Positions 1 through 8,131 are shown, counted from the first letter of the stretch. The stretch is DNA of 64,000 bases from Streptomyces sp. NBC_00247 (GCF_036188265.1 NZ_CP108093.1:4422001-4486000); one strand, 5' to 3'. The notes: generated by a model from the sequence alone, not told the origin. Numbers and translations: made by a program.

Positions 1-81
1 GCCTCCGCCTTGCGATGCACCGCACCGGACTCCGCCCGCTTATCCGACGAGAAGGGGCGGACACGGCCTAGACTCGCTGCC

Positions 82-1269
82 ATGCAGGGGCCCTTGTACC
101 GGTACGGGCCCCGCGGCCTGCGCCGCGGGGCGGCTTTGACGTTGGTGTTCGCCGGAGTGCTCGCCACCGGTGCGGCCACCGGATCGCTTCCGCGCGACGA
201 GCCGGCCAGCGCCGACACGCGGACACGCCCGGCCGCCGCCTCCCTCGTCCCCGTCGACCGCCAGGAGTTGGCGGCGGCCGCCGCCGGGGCCGCCGCGGAC
301 GGGAAGTCCGCCACCCAGGCCGCCGAGGATCTCGTCAGCCGCAGCGGCGACCGCTGGGGCGCGGTCTACGACGAGCGCGAGTACAAGGAGTTCGAGCAGG
401 CGCTCGACGGCTCGTACACCGGCGTCGGCCTCTCGGCCCGCCGGACCGCCGACGGCCGGGTGCGGGTGGCCCGGGTCGAGCCCGGGGGCCCCGCCGACCG
501 GGCGGGCATCCGCGCCGACGACGTGCTCACCACCGTGGACGGCGACCGGACCCAGGGGCGCCCCGTCGCCGAGGTCGTGGCCCAGCTGCGCGGGGACGGT
601 ACGCACGAGAAGGCCGGGTCCTCGGTCGTCCTCGGTCTGGAGCGGGGCGGGCGCGCCCGGACGGAGTTCCTGCACCGCGCCCGGCTCACCACCGAGCCCG
701 TCACCGTGCGCCGGCTCGGTACCGGACCCACCTCCACCGTGCTGATCAAGGCGACGGCCTTCACCCGGGGCGCGGGCGGCGAGATCCGCGACGCGGTCCG
801 GTCCGCCCCCGGTGACGCCGGAATCCTGCTGGACCTGCGCGCCAACCGCGGCGGCCTGGTCGGCGAGGCGGTCGTCGCGGCCTCCGCGTTCCTGGACGGC
901 GGGCTGGTCGCCACGTACGACGTGCAGGGGGAGCAGCACGCCCTGTACGCGGACGCGGGCGGCGACACGACGCGGCCGCTCGTGGTGCTCGTCGACGGCG
1001 GCACGATGAGCGCGGCCGAGCTGCTGACCGGTGCGCTCCAGGACCGGGGCCGCGCGGTCACCGTCGGTTCGCCCACCTTCGGCAAGGGTTCGGTGCAGAT
1101 GCCGAGCGAGCTGCCGGACGGCGCGGTGGCGGAGCTGACCGTCGGGCAGTACCGCACGCCGGGCGGCAAGGGGGTGGAGGGCCGGGGGATCACCCCGGAC
1201 GTGGTGGTCGGCACGGAGGCCCTGGATCGGGCCGAGACGGTATTGAGTGGCCTCGGGGGTGGGTCGTAG
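82..1269 (+). CDS. S41 family C-terminal processing protease with PDZ domain
   Basis: This is a 395-residue exported protease of the CtpA/S41 family, expected to act outside the membrane on extracytoplasmic or division-site proteins. An N-terminal hydrophobic stretch (about residues 17-37) looks like a signal anchor. A PDZ domain follows at about 112-175, then the protease domain. The catalytic Ser is S310 in GGTMSAAELL and the Lys is K335 in TFGKGS, the spacing expected for the Ser-Lys dyad. The frame opens at 10, but ATG 82 is preferred because the upstream residues are not protease-like. It lies 18 bp before smpB. From memory, the Streptomyces neighbours upstream are ftsE and ftsX. Confidence 0.9.
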   Translation: MQGPLYRYGPRGLRRGAALTLVFAGVLATGAATGSLPRDEPASADTRTRPAAASLVPVDRQELAAAAAGAAADGKSATQAAEDLVSRSGDRWGAVYDEREYKEFEQALDGSYTGVGLSARRTADGRVRVARVEPGGPADRAGIRADDVLTTVDGDRTQGRPVAEVVAQLRGDGTHEKAGSSVVLGLERGGRARTEFLHRARLTTEPVTVRRLGTGPTSTVLIKATAFTRGAGGEIRDAVRSAPGDAGILLDLRANRGGLVGEAVVAASAFLDGGLVATYDVQGEQHALYADAGGDTTRPLVVLVDGGTMSAAELLTGALQDRGRAVTVGSPTFGKGSVQMPSELPDGAVAELTVGQYRTPGGKGVEGRGITPDVVVGTEALDRAETVLSGLGGGS

Positions 1270-1287
1270 TGCGAAAATGACCGCACT

Positions 1288-1776
1288 ATGGCCAAGGAAA
1301 AAGACACCGGGCGCAAGATGATCGCGCAGAACAAGAAGGCGCGGCACGACTACCACATCATCGACACCTACGAGTGCGGGCTCGTGCTCATGGGTACCGA
1401 GGTGAAGTCCCTGCGGATGGGCAGGGCCTCGCTGGTGGACGGCTTCGTCCAGATCGACCAGCACGAGGCGTGGCTGCACAACATCCACGTACCCGAGTAC
1501 GTCCAGGGCACCTGGACCAACCACGCGGCGAAGCGCAAGCGGAAGCTGCTGATGCACCGGGCCGAGATCGACAAGCTGGAGTCGAAGTCCAAGGAGACCG
1601 GGCACACCATCGTCCCGCTCGCCCTGTACTTCAAGGACGGCCGGGTCAAGGTCGAGATCGCCCTCGCGAAGGGCAAGAAGGAGTACGACAAGCGCCAGAC
1701 GCTCCGCGAGAAGCAGGACACCCGCGAGACCAACCGCGCCATCTCGGCGGCCCGCCGCCGGCAGCGCAGCGCGTGA
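1288..1776 (+). CDS. smpB: SsrA-binding protein SmpB
   Basis: SmpB binds the tRNA-like end of tmRNA and brings it to stalled ribosomes for trans-translation. The 162-residue product has the conserved start AKEKDTGRKMIAQNKKARHDY, the core motif GxVLMGTEVKSLR and a basic C-terminal tail (RQTLREKQDTRETNR...), all typical and full length. The ATG at 1288 fits the family N-terminus. Its RNA partner ssrA lies about 155 bp downstream on the same strand, so both parts of the rescue system are adjacent. A short hairpin directly after the stop suggests that ssrA is transcribed separately. Confidence 0.98.
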   Translation: MAKEKDTGRKMIAQNKKARHDYHIIDTYECGLVLMGTEVKSLRMGRASLVDGFVQIDQHEAWLHNIHVPEYVQGTWTNHAAKRKRKLLMHRAEIDKLESKSKETGHTIVPLALYFKDGRVKVEIALAKGKKEYDKRQTLREKQDTRETNRAISAARRRQRSA

Positions 1777-1797
1777 GAGGCCCGCACTCCGGGCCTC
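1777..1797 (+). terminator. Hairpin after smpB
   Basis: A GAGGCCCG arm pairs with CGGGCCTC around a 5-base loop, starting immediately after the smpB stop codon. There is no U-tract, as is common for actinobacterial terminators. Confidence 0.5.
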
Positions 1798-1846
1798 CGG
1801 CGGGTTCGTGGGGCGCGGTCCCGGGCAGAGGGGAAGGGTGACCGGT

Positions 1847-1875
1847 GGGAATACGCTGGCATCGTCCGGCGTTGG
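1847..1875 (+). promoter_or_regulatory. Sigma-R-type promoter of ssrA (GGGAAT-N18-GTTGG)
   Basis: GGGAAT at 1847-1852 is followed after exactly 18 bases by GTTGG at 1871-1875. This is the full consensus I know for the Streptomyces thiol-oxidative stress factor sigma-R. It would start transcription about 50 bases before the mature tmRNA end at 1932. A vegetative-like -10 (TACGAT, 1881-1886) lies just downstream, so two promoters may overlap. Confidence 0.65.
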
Positions 1876-1931
1876 TCACGTACGATGGGCCGTGCACCCC
1901 AGCGAGGGTGCGCGTATTGAAAAATCAACAT

Positions 1932-2315
1932 GGGGATGATCGGTTTCGACAGCGGATGTCGAAGCAGGGGAAGCGAGTCGAGGAAGCGGCAATGATCTCG
2001 TAAACCATATGTCGCAAACAATAATCGCCAATTCCAAGCGCGATTCCTCCGCCTTCGCTCTCGCTGCCTAATTAGCAGCTAGCGAAGACTCTGCGGAGTG
2101 TCAGCCCGGGGGTGGTCCCGACCCGGATCCTGGCATCACTAAGGGATCTAAACTTCTAAGCCCGGTCACGGGGCCTAGAAGGAAATCAAACAGTGACTGA
2201 GCCTGTCGGAGGCTTGTTCGCGTGACCTCCGGGGCTGAGAAAAGCGTAGCGAACTGCACTCGGAGAAGCCCTGGTTCCGCACCGTTGGACGCGGGTTCGA
2301 TTCCCGCCATCTCCA
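1932..2315 (+). ncRNA. ssrA: Transfer-messenger RNA (tmRNA, SsrA)
   Basis: The tmRNA rescues stalled ribosomes and tags the nascent protein for proteolysis. The 5' end GGGGATG pairs with CATCTCC at 2308-2314 to form the acceptor stem, and a T-arm with GGTTCGATTCC lies just before it. The tag reading frame runs from GCC at 2027 to TAA at 2069-2071 and encodes ANSKRDSSAFALAA, ending in the usual ALAA degron. The bases after the discriminator A2315 are CAA, so the CCA end is not encoded and must be added. This is a one-piece tmRNA of normal length. Confidence 0.96.
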
Positions 2316-2327
2316 CAACCCCATGTA

Positions 2328-2369
2328 AACCTCTGCCCCGCGAGTTCGCTCGCGGGGCAGAGGTTTTTT
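2328..2369 (+). terminator. Rho-independent terminator of ssrA
   Basis: A 17-bp perfect stem (2328-2344 with 2349-2365) closes on a TTCG tetraloop and runs into a T-tract. It is one of the clearest intrinsic terminators in the window. Confidence 0.93.
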
Positions 2370-2419
2370 CCGTGGAGATCCGGATTTCTTCCGTGGAGAT
2401 CCGGATCAGGACGTCGGAT

Positions 2420-2630
2420 TCAGAGCCGGGACAGCTCGTCCACCGGGTCGTCCAGGCCCGGCGGGCCCTGGGAGAGCGCGGTGAAGTGGAGCTGGGGGCC
2501 GTGCTGGTCCATGTTGTCGCGGGCCGCCCGGCCGCCGTGGGAGAGCGGAGCCACCTCCACGCAGTCGCCCTGCCGGCCCCTCTGCCGTGGCCTTGACGAA
2601 GGGGCCGACGACGGTGGGAGTGGTGGTCAT
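2420..2630 (-). pseudogene. DUF397-family gene, frameshifted
   Basis: Reading leftward from ATG 2630 gives MTTTPTVVGPFVKATAEGPAG. A frame change near 2565-2570 is then needed to continue as GDCVEVAPLSHGGRAARDN and on to ...VDELSRL, ending at TGA 2420. The GDCVEVA...ARDN...GP.L.FT pattern is that of DUF397 proteins, which in Streptomyces usually follow a DUF5753 helix-turn-helix regulator. That partner is present but also broken. It could instead be a live gene with a sequencing error. The shared decay of the pair makes a real pseudogene more likely. Confidence 0.6.
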
Positions 2631-3130
2631 GATGTGTTCCTCTTGTCCTGTTCGGTGCGCATGAACGGCATGATCTCGGTGATGCGCGTCAGTGAATCGG
2701 CAGGGCTCAGGGCGCTCGCCCGGAGGTTGTCGAAGGCGTCGGAGAAAGCGTCGAGCTGCCCGGACTGATCCATGAACAGTGTTCCGGTCGGATTTCCACA
2801 CAGGCGATGCTGGGTTCCGCCGGAAAGTCGAAGAGCACGAAGGGGCTTTGAACTCCCGCATGCGCTCCCGCGTCGAACAGCAGCACGTGGAGCGTGATGT
2901 TGCGGCGTTCGGCCAGCCGGGTCAGCCGGGTCAGCCGGGTCAGATGGTGGAGCTGGTCGAGCATCACCGTGCGTCCGCCGACGATCCGCCGCAGAGCGCC
3001 CTCGGTCACGATCGCCCAGATCCTCGGCGGGTGTTCGCCGTCCAGGATGGACCGGCGCTCCCTCCGCACCTCGATCAACGAGTCCGCGTGTCCGGGCGGG
3101 AGGACCGCGGGACCTGCCGTGATGATGTGG
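2627..3130 (-). pseudogene. DUF5753 (XRE-type regulator) C-terminal remnant, truncated and frameshifted
   Basis: Leftward reading from about 3130 shows the DUF5753 ligand-binding half of an XRE-type regulator: ADSLIEVRRERRSILDG, then WAIVTEGALRR, then FVLFDFPAEPSIACVEI. The frame then shifts near 2790 and resumes as TGTLFMDQSGQLDAFSDAF to ITEIMPFMRTEQDKRNTS, ending at TGA 2627-2629, which overlaps the start of the DUF397 gene (ATGA). The N-terminal helix-turn-helix domain is missing, replaced by unrelated sequence. A 9-bp tandem repeat (CAGCCGGGT, about 2915-2942) adds LTR repeats inside the domain. It is unlikely to be functional. Confidence 0.6.
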
Positions 3131-3135
3131 CGGGT

Positions 3136-3360
3136 GTGGAGCAGACAGACCCGTTCACCCCGTCGACGAACGGCGACGCGCTCAAGGAAGGCGACCTCGC
3201 CGCCCGTGACCTGGCCGAGGCGCTGAAGCTCGCCCACATCGCCCTTCCTTCGCCGCGGGGCGACTTCCCCACCATCACCGACAAGCCGCTGGTGCAGCTC
3301 GGTGGAGCCTCGGCCGAACTGGTCCGCGAACCGGCGGCCCGGATCAGAGAGCGGGCGTAG
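3136..3360 (+). CDS. Small hypothetical protein (74 aa)
   Basis: GTG 3136 opens a 74-residue frame containing DLAARDLAEALKLAHIALPS and PLVQLGGASAELV. This pattern is known to me from small orphan actinobacterial proteins encoded near DUF397/XRE pairs. Function is unknown. There is no convincing ribosome-binding site. The frame also stays open upstream across the broken regulator on the other strand, so the start is uncertain. It may be an intact small gene or the tail of one that recombined with the regulator remnant. Confidence 0.45.
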   Translation: MEQTDPFTPSTNGDALKEGDLAARDLAEALKLAHIALPSPRGDFPTITDKPLVQLGGASAELVREPAARIRERA

Positions 3361-3386
3361 GCGGTGGGTATGAGGCCCACGCCCGC
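3351..3386 (+). terminator. Hairpin at the end of the small ORF
   Basis: GCGGGCGT at 3351-3358 pairs with ACGCCCGC at 3379-3386. It lies between the small rightward ORF and the end of the leftward lyase gene, so it could serve both. Confidence 0.4.
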
Positions 3387-3429
3387 AGACCCTGTCGCCT
3401 TCGGGTCACCGCACCGGACGGGCGGTGGA

Positions 3430-4662
3430 TCAGCTCGGGTTGTCCCCGTGGGTCAGGGTCTCCCAGGCCACGAAGAGGTTGTTGCTGCCGGCCGGGCGGT
3501 TCTGCTCGGTCAGGGCCTGCGTGTTGGTCATCGCGATGCCCAGGCGGTTGTGCAGGGCGTTGTAGCCGACCTCGGTGACGGGGCCGAGGCCCAGGTTCAG
3601 CGAGCCGCCGCAGAGCCAGCTCGGGACGGCCTCGCCGCGCTGGTACTTGGACTGGAAACCGAGGGCCTGGCGCAGCCGCTCGCCGACGTCCGTGCCGTAG
3701 AGGTCCTGGCCCTGGATGCGGCTGGTCTCCGCGATGTGGGAGATGGCCGAGATGCCGTATCCGGTGTGCGTGAAGTCGCGGCACGTTTCCTGGGTGAGCC
3801 CGGTGACGAAAGTGGACTGGCCCTGCCAGTAGCTGACGATCTTCGCGGTGGTGTCGAGGTTCTGGCTCGGCACGGTCTTGGGCACCGTGCCGTCCGAGGC
3901 GAGGTAGACGTACGCCGCCGTGCGGGTGCGGAACTTCGCGAGCGCCTTGTCGTAGGAGGTCTTGTCCTCCAGGAAGACGGAGATGCCGACGGCCGCCTCC
4001 ATCATCGACAGCTCCCAGTTGCCGTTGGAGTTCGAGCCGTTGATGACCTGCGGCAGGTAGACGTTGCGCAACATGGTCGAGAAGCGGGCGGAGTTGGGCC
4101 ACGTCCCGGTGTACGTGTACGTGATGATCTCGGCGGCCTTGGGCCACGAGGAGCCCGCCCAGCCGGTCTGCAGCGGGGCGTTGCTGTTGGTGTGGCTGGT
4201 GATCGTCGCCGACCAGGCGTCCATCAGCTCGATGGACTTCTTCGCGTACCGCTCGTCGCGGGTGATGTACCAGGCGAGCGCGTCGGTGTACGCGGCGATG
4301 GCGTCCTCGCGCTCGTCCGTACAGCCGTTGTTGGGATTGGAGTACGAGCCGCACTCGACGGTCGCGCGAGGCTTGGCGGTGCGGCTCAGGCTCGCGTAAC
4401 CGCTCGCCATCATCTGGTCGTACGCGCCCTTCCAGGGCTGCGCGCCGGCGTTGACCTTGGCGCGGGCGAAGTCCAGCTGATCCTGGGAGACGGCGACTCC
4501 GGGGTGGGTGAAGGTGGCCGGTGCGGCCTCGGCGCGCGGGGCGCCCGGACCGGAGAGGAAGCCGACGACGAGTGCGGCGGTCGCGGCGGCCACGGTGAGG
4601 AGGAGGGCGGGACGCCCGGGGCGGCGGCGGACCGCCTGGACGGGTGCGGGGGGAACTGGCAT
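3430..4662 (-). CDS. Secreted alginate-lyase-family protein
   Basis: The 410-residue product has a signal peptide (Arg-rich n-region, then LLLTVAAATAALVVGF, cleavage near AEAAP) and a single alpha-helical alginate-lyase-type domain. Markers are NSNAPLQTGWAGSSW, NGNWELSMMEA and HTGYGISAISHIAE, as in the PF05426 family that cleaves uronate polymers by beta-elimination. The substrate cannot be fixed from sequence. ATG 4662 is preferred. GTG 4698 is in frame upstream, but one of two 16-bp near-palindromes (4676-4691) would then be inside the gene. It is a single-gene unit with no sugar transporter beside it. Confidence 0.75.
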   Translation of the reverse strand: MPVPPAPVQAVRRRPGRPALLLTVAAATAALVVGFLSGPGAPRAEAAPATFTHPGVAVSQDQLDFARAKVNAGAQPWKGAYDQMMASGYASLSRTAKPRATVECGSYSNPNNGCTDEREDAIAAYTDALAWYITRDERYAKKSIELMDAWSATITSHTNSNAPLQTGWAGSSWPKAAEIITYTYTGTWPNSARFSTMLRNVYLPQVINGSNSNGNWELSMMEAAVGISVFLEDKTSYDKALAKFRTRTAAYVYLASDGTVPKTVPSQNLDTTAKIVSYWQGQSTFVTGLTQETCRDFTHTGYGISAISHIAETSRIQGQDLYGTDVGERLRQALGFQSKYQRGEAVPSWLCGGSLNLGLGPVTEVGYNALHNRLGIAMTNTQALTEQNRPAGSNNLFVAWETLTHGDNPS

Positions 4663-4675
4663 GTGGGGGCCATCC

Positions 4676-4691
4676 GTTCTCGTACGTGAAC
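4676..4691. promoter_or_regulatory. Candidate operator, proximal copy
   Basis: GTTCTCGTACGTGAAC is a near-palindrome (GTTC...GAAC arms around CGTACG) just upstream of the preferred lyase start. An almost identical copy lies 112 bp further upstream. The pair suggests control by a dimeric repressor, possibly with looping. This is inferred from the DNA alone. Confidence 0.4.
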
Positions 4692-4787
4692 GAAGCACTG
4701 GGGGTTGAACACGCCTGCTGGCCGGTGACCATAGGTACAGACCAGAAAGCCGTCAAGACCGCCCGACAGACCCCCAGCTCAGCCAAT

Positions 4788-4803
4788 GTTCATGTACGTG
4801 AAC
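4788..4803. promoter_or_regulatory. Candidate operator, distal copy
   Basis: GTTCATGTACGTGAAC differs from the 4676 copy at only two central positions. It lies between the lyase gene and the end of the leftward MFS gene. Confidence 0.4.
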
Positions 4804-4834
4804 TCGATCGCCCCTGTGTGGGTCGGCTGGTAGT

Positions 4835-6220
4835 TCAGCTGGTGGGGACGTCGGTCCGCTTCCTGCGGCCCGCCCGCCCCGTCCCGAGGGCCGAGACCAC
4901 GAGCGCGAGTCCGGCGGCGCAGGCGGGAGCGGCGTACCCGGGGATCGTGCCGCCGTGCTCCACCAGCCACCCGCCGGTGGCCGATCCCGCGGCGACACCG
5001 CCGAGCAGCGCGGTCACCGCGAGCGTCATGCCCTCATTCAACTGGGCCGCCGGGGTGAGGCGTTGGACCAGCGTCATGCCGGTCACCATGGTCGGCGCGG
5101 TGGCCGCCCCCGCCGCCAGCAGACAGAGCCCGAGGGCGAGGAGCGAGCCGGTGGTGGCGACCGCCAGCAGCGGCAGACACATCAGCGCGGTCATCGCGGC
5201 GAGGCAGGCCACCAGTCGTCCGGAGAGGTTACGTGCCGGGCGCAGCGCTCCGTAGAGCAGACCGGCCACGCAGGAGCCGGTGGCCTGGAGGGCGAGGACG
5301 GCGCCCCCGGCGTGCGCGATCGAGACGACCTCCATCGTGCCGAAGACCGCACCCGTAGCCAGGAAGACCGCGAGCAGGGCGGGCATGCCCGGGGAGCGGA
5401 ACGGGGAGCGCGTCCGGACCGTACGGGGAGCGACCGGCGGCTCCGTGGAGCGCTGGGCCGCGAAGATCAGGATGCCGGTCGTCATCAGCACCGCCCCCGT
5501 GACCGTGCCCGCCTCCGGGAAGAGGGTGCCGCAGGCAGTGGCGGCGAGGACCGGGCCGAGCATGAAGCAGAGTTCGTCGGCGGCCTGTTCGAAGGAGTTG
5601 GCGGTGTGCAGGGCGGCCGGGTCGTTCCGGAGCAGATGCGACCAGCGGGCCCGGGACATCCCTCCCGTGTTGGGGGCGGTGGCCGTGGCGGAGTACGCGA
5701 CGAAGAGGGTCCAGGCGGGGGCGTCGAGGCGGACGCAGAGCGCCAGGACGAGGGCTCCGGACGCGGCGAGAGCGGTTGCGGGCACCGCGATCCGGGCCTG
5801 GCCGTACCGGTCGACCAGTCGGGCCGTCAGGGGCGCCACCACCGCCGTCGCGACCAGGCCCGTCGCGGTCACCGCTCCTGCCAGGGCGTACGAGCCCCGC
5901 GACCCGGCGATCATCAGCACCGCGCTGACGCTGAACATCCCCATCGGCAGCCGGGCGAGCAGGTTCCCCGCCGTGAAGGCGCGGGCGCCCGGGGTGCGGA
6001 GCAGTCGCAGATACGCGCTGCCGGGTGCGGGCCGCCCGGGTATCGCGGGCGCGGCAGACGCGGCAGACGCGGCGGACGCGGCGGCCCGGGGGGCCCCGGG
6101 GGCCCCGGGGGACCCGGGGGACCCGGGGGAGGCGGGAGAGGGGGAGGGGGAGGGGGAGGGGGCGGGAGAGGGGGAGGGGCAGGGTGGGGCGGGAGTGGTG
6201 GCGGGGGCAGGATTCGGCAC
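4835..6220 (-). CDS. MFS transporter with low-complexity N-terminus
   Basis: This is a major facilitator with roughly 12 hydrophobic segments, probably an efflux pump (substrate unknown). Segments include GNLLARLPMGMFSVSAVLMI, VTATGLVATAVVAPLTARLV with DRYGQAR after it, and a C-terminal half starting near PALLAVFLATGAVF. The only plausible starts before the first membrane segment are GTG 6220 and the further GTG 6283, so an N-terminal tail rich in SPSPSP, PGSPGSPGAPGAP and AASAASAA repeats must be translated. Neither start has a good ribosome site. A LysR gene is divergent 83 bp away, suggesting that it regulates this exporter. Confidence 0.75.
   Translation of the reverse strand: MPNPAPATTPAPPCPSPSPAPSPSPSPSPASPGSPGSPGAPGAPRAAASAASAASAAPAIPGRPAPGSAYLRLLRTPGARAFTAGNLLARLPMGMFSVSAVLMIAGSRGSYALAGAVTATGLVATAVVAPLTARLVDRYGQARIAVPATALAASGALVLALCVRLDAPAWTLFVAYSATATAPNTGGMSRARWSHLLRNDPAALHTANSFEQAADELCFMLGPVLAATACGTLFPEAGTVTGAVLMTTGILIFAAQRSTEPPVAPRTVRTRSPFRSPGMPALLAVFLATGAVFGTMEVVSIAHAGGAVLALQATGSCVAGLLYGALRPARNLSGRLVACLAAMTALMCLPLLAVATTGSLLALGLCLLAAGAATAPTMVTGMTLVQRLTPAAQLNEGMTLAVTALLGGVAAGSATGGWLVEHGGTIPGYAAPACAAGLALVVSALGTGRAGRRKRTDVPTS
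6046..6182 (-). repeat. Tandem short repeats encoding the MFS N-terminal tail
   Basis: There are three adjoining repeat blocks: about four 9-bp units GCGGCAGAC/GCGGCGGAC, then GGGGGCCCC/GGGGGACCC 9-mers, then GGGGGA hexamers. All are multiples of three, so copy-number change would keep the reading frame. They encode AAS, PG(A/S) and SP repeats. Confidence 0.75.
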
Positions 6221-6303
6221 CCTGGCAGTCTCGGCCGCCCTCCGTCGTCCGGTCCAACACCGGCTCCGGCCCGATTCACGCACCTGTGTTGTAGATTTCC
6301 CCG

Positions 6304-7275
6304 GTGACCGTCCCCGACCTCGATCCCCGGCTGCTGCGCGCCTTCCTCGCCGTCGCCGAGGACCTGCACTTCACCCGGGCCGCCGCCCGCCTCTTCGTGG
6401 CCCAGCAGGCGCTGAGCCGGGACATCCGCAGGCTGGAGCGGCTGCTCGGTGCCGCGCTGTTCGTCCGTACGACCCGGCAGGTCGTCCTGACCCCGGACGG
6501 CGAACGGCTCGTCCCGCACGCCCGCCGGGTGCTCGACGCGCACGCCGCGCTGGGCGCCGCCTTCGCCGACCAGGCGGCCCGGCCGCTCCTGGTGGACCTG
6601 AACACGGACGGGATGACGGCCGCCCGGGTGCTGGACCGGGCACGCGAACTCGCCCCGGAATGCGAGCTGATGGCGCGCTTCGAGTCCGGGCTCACCTGGG
6701 CCGCCGGGGAGATCCTCGCCGGACGGCTGGACGCCTCCTTCGGGCGCGCCGGCGGGCTCGATCCCGCGGTGCTCGCCGGGCTCCACGTGCAGCCGGTGCG
6801 CTACGAGCCGATGGCCGTCCTGCTGCCGTCCACTCACCCTCTCGCCGCACGCGAGGTCGTCGCCCTCGCCGATCTGGCCGGGGAAACCGTCTACGCCGGG
6901 GCGGGCAATGCGCGCACCCGGGAATGGACCGACCTCGCCGCACTCCTTTTCGAAGAGTGGGGCATCCATCTGGCACCACCCACTCCGCTTGCCGTAGGGG
7001 TGGCCGAATTTCAACGGATCATGGCGAAGGCAGGGCACCCGGTGCTCGCGGTTGTCGGTTTTCCTCCGCTTCCGGGTACCGTGCTCCGCCCCCTCGTGCG
7101 CCCCGTCCCACTCTCTCCGCTCCTGCTGGTCCACCGGAAGGGGATGCGGCACCCCGGTCTGGACGCACTCCGTACGGCCGCCGTTCAACTTCAGTCGTCA
7201 GAAGGGTGGATGGTACGCCCACCTGGTTCCTGGCTGCCCGAAACGGATGCCGCGACGATGGCGTACCAGGGGTGA
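6304..7275 (+). CDS. LysR-family transcriptional regulator
   Basis: A 323-residue LysR protein. The N-terminal winged helix reads LRAFLAVAEDLHFTRAAARL, then FVAQQALSRDIRRLERLLG and LFVRTTRQVVLTPDG. The C-terminal effector domain (about 95-290) includes FGRAGGLDPAVLAGLHVQPV and VLLPSTHPLAAREVV. The start is GTG 6304, directly at the known family N-terminus. It is divergent from the MFS gene, the usual arrangement for a LysR regulator that controls its neighbour and itself from the shared 83-bp spacer. The effector is unknown. Confidence 0.9.
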   Translation: MTVPDLDPRLLRAFLAVAEDLHFTRAAARLFVAQQALSRDIRRLERLLGAALFVRTTRQVVLTPDGERLVPHARRVLDAHAALGAAFADQAARPLLVDLNTDGMTAARVLDRARELAPECELMARFESGLTWAAGEILAGRLDASFGRAGGLDPAVLAGLHVQPVRYEPMAVLLPSTHPLAAREVVALADLAGETVYAGAGNARTREWTDLAALLFEEWGIHLAPPTPLAVGVAEFQRIMAKAGHPVLAVVGFPPLPGTVLRPLVRPVPLSPLLLVHRKGMRHPGLDALRTAAVQLQSSEGWMVRPPGSWLPETDAATMAYQG

Positions 7276-7420
7276 AGGACAACCCGATCCGGGGACATTG
7301 GCGTCAGCATCGTGCGCTACATTCATCAGTCCGGGCACAAGGTGAACGTGGTGCGCGGACGGGGTGGGGACCCAGTCCGACGGCATGAAACCAGTCATTC
7401 ATGTGTGCCGGAAACACTGA

Positions 7421-8131
7421 GTGGGGGATGTGCGAACACCTGTGGAAAATTGGCGAGAAGGCACCCGGACCGGGCACAGCCACGAGCCGCACGACGTGAC
7501 GATCCAGCTGGACGGGCTGGGGCGTCAACTCTCCGAGCTCAAGACCGAACCCGGCACTCCGGAGGCTTCGGACGGCCCCGTCTTCGTGGACGAGAGCGGA
7601 CGCCGGAGCAAGAACTTCCGAAGGGCCGGCTGGCTGGTGGCCGCGGCCTGCACCGTCTTCGCCGCCGTCCTCGTCTCCTCGCTCTTCGGCGGCAGCTCGG
7701 TCGCGCCGTGGCTCCCGCTCACCAGCCAGGAGCAGAAGAAGGCCGACGAGGACAAGGGCGCGGACACGCCCGCCGCGGACCCGTCCAGCTCGACCGATGT
7801 CGCCGGCATCACCGACCCGGGCGCGACCAACGGCCCGACGCCCGGCGCCGGAGCCACGGGCGCGGCTTCCCCGGGCGCCACCGGATCGTCGGCGAACGCC
7901 TCCACCGGCGCGTCCGCCTCCGACCCGGCCGAAAGCCCCGCCGCGGGCAAGCCCGCCGGATCGTCCGCGACCACCGGCGGCGGATCGAGCCCCAAGCCTT
8001 CCGCGTCGGCCTCGGCGTCCGCGCCGCCCACCGACACCACCCCGACGGACCCGGTCGACCCGCCCGTCACGCCGACGACAGCCCCCACCACCGAGCCGCC
8101 GGTCGTATCACCAGAAAGCAGCACCCCGTAA
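7421..8131 (+). CDS. matA: Single-pass membrane protein with long Ser/Pro/Ala-rich exposed region (MatA-like)
   Basis: A 236-residue protein with a cytoplasmic N-terminal ~70 residues, one membrane helix (AGWLVAAACTVFAAVLVSSLF) and a low-complexity Ser/Thr/Pro/Ala-rich outside region. There is no enzyme motif. It ends one base before the glycosyltransferase gene, so the two are co-translated. By position it matches the gene before matB in S. lividans/S. coelicolor, where the locus is needed for mycelial pellet aggregation. The symbol rests on my memory of that locus. GTG 7421 is used; GTG 7430 is an alternative, the GGGGGAT run lying between them. Confidence 0.6.
   Translation: MGDVRTPVENWREGTRTGHSHEPHDVTIQLDGLGRQLSELKTEPGTPEASDGPVFVDESGRRSKNFRRAGWLVAAACTVFAAVLVSSLFGGSSVAPWLPLTSQEQKKADEDKGADTPAADPSSSTDVAGITDPGATNGPTPGAGATGAASPGATGSSANASTGASASDPAESPAAGKPAGSSATTGGGSSPKPSASASASAPPTDTTPTDPVDPPVTPTTAPTTEPPVVSPESSTP

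Noticed and set aside
2308..4834. attL/attR pair made from the ssrA 3' end
   Set aside because: I looked for a second copy of the ssrA terminal sequence downstream and saw none in the patch; the insertion idea is kept only as a finding.
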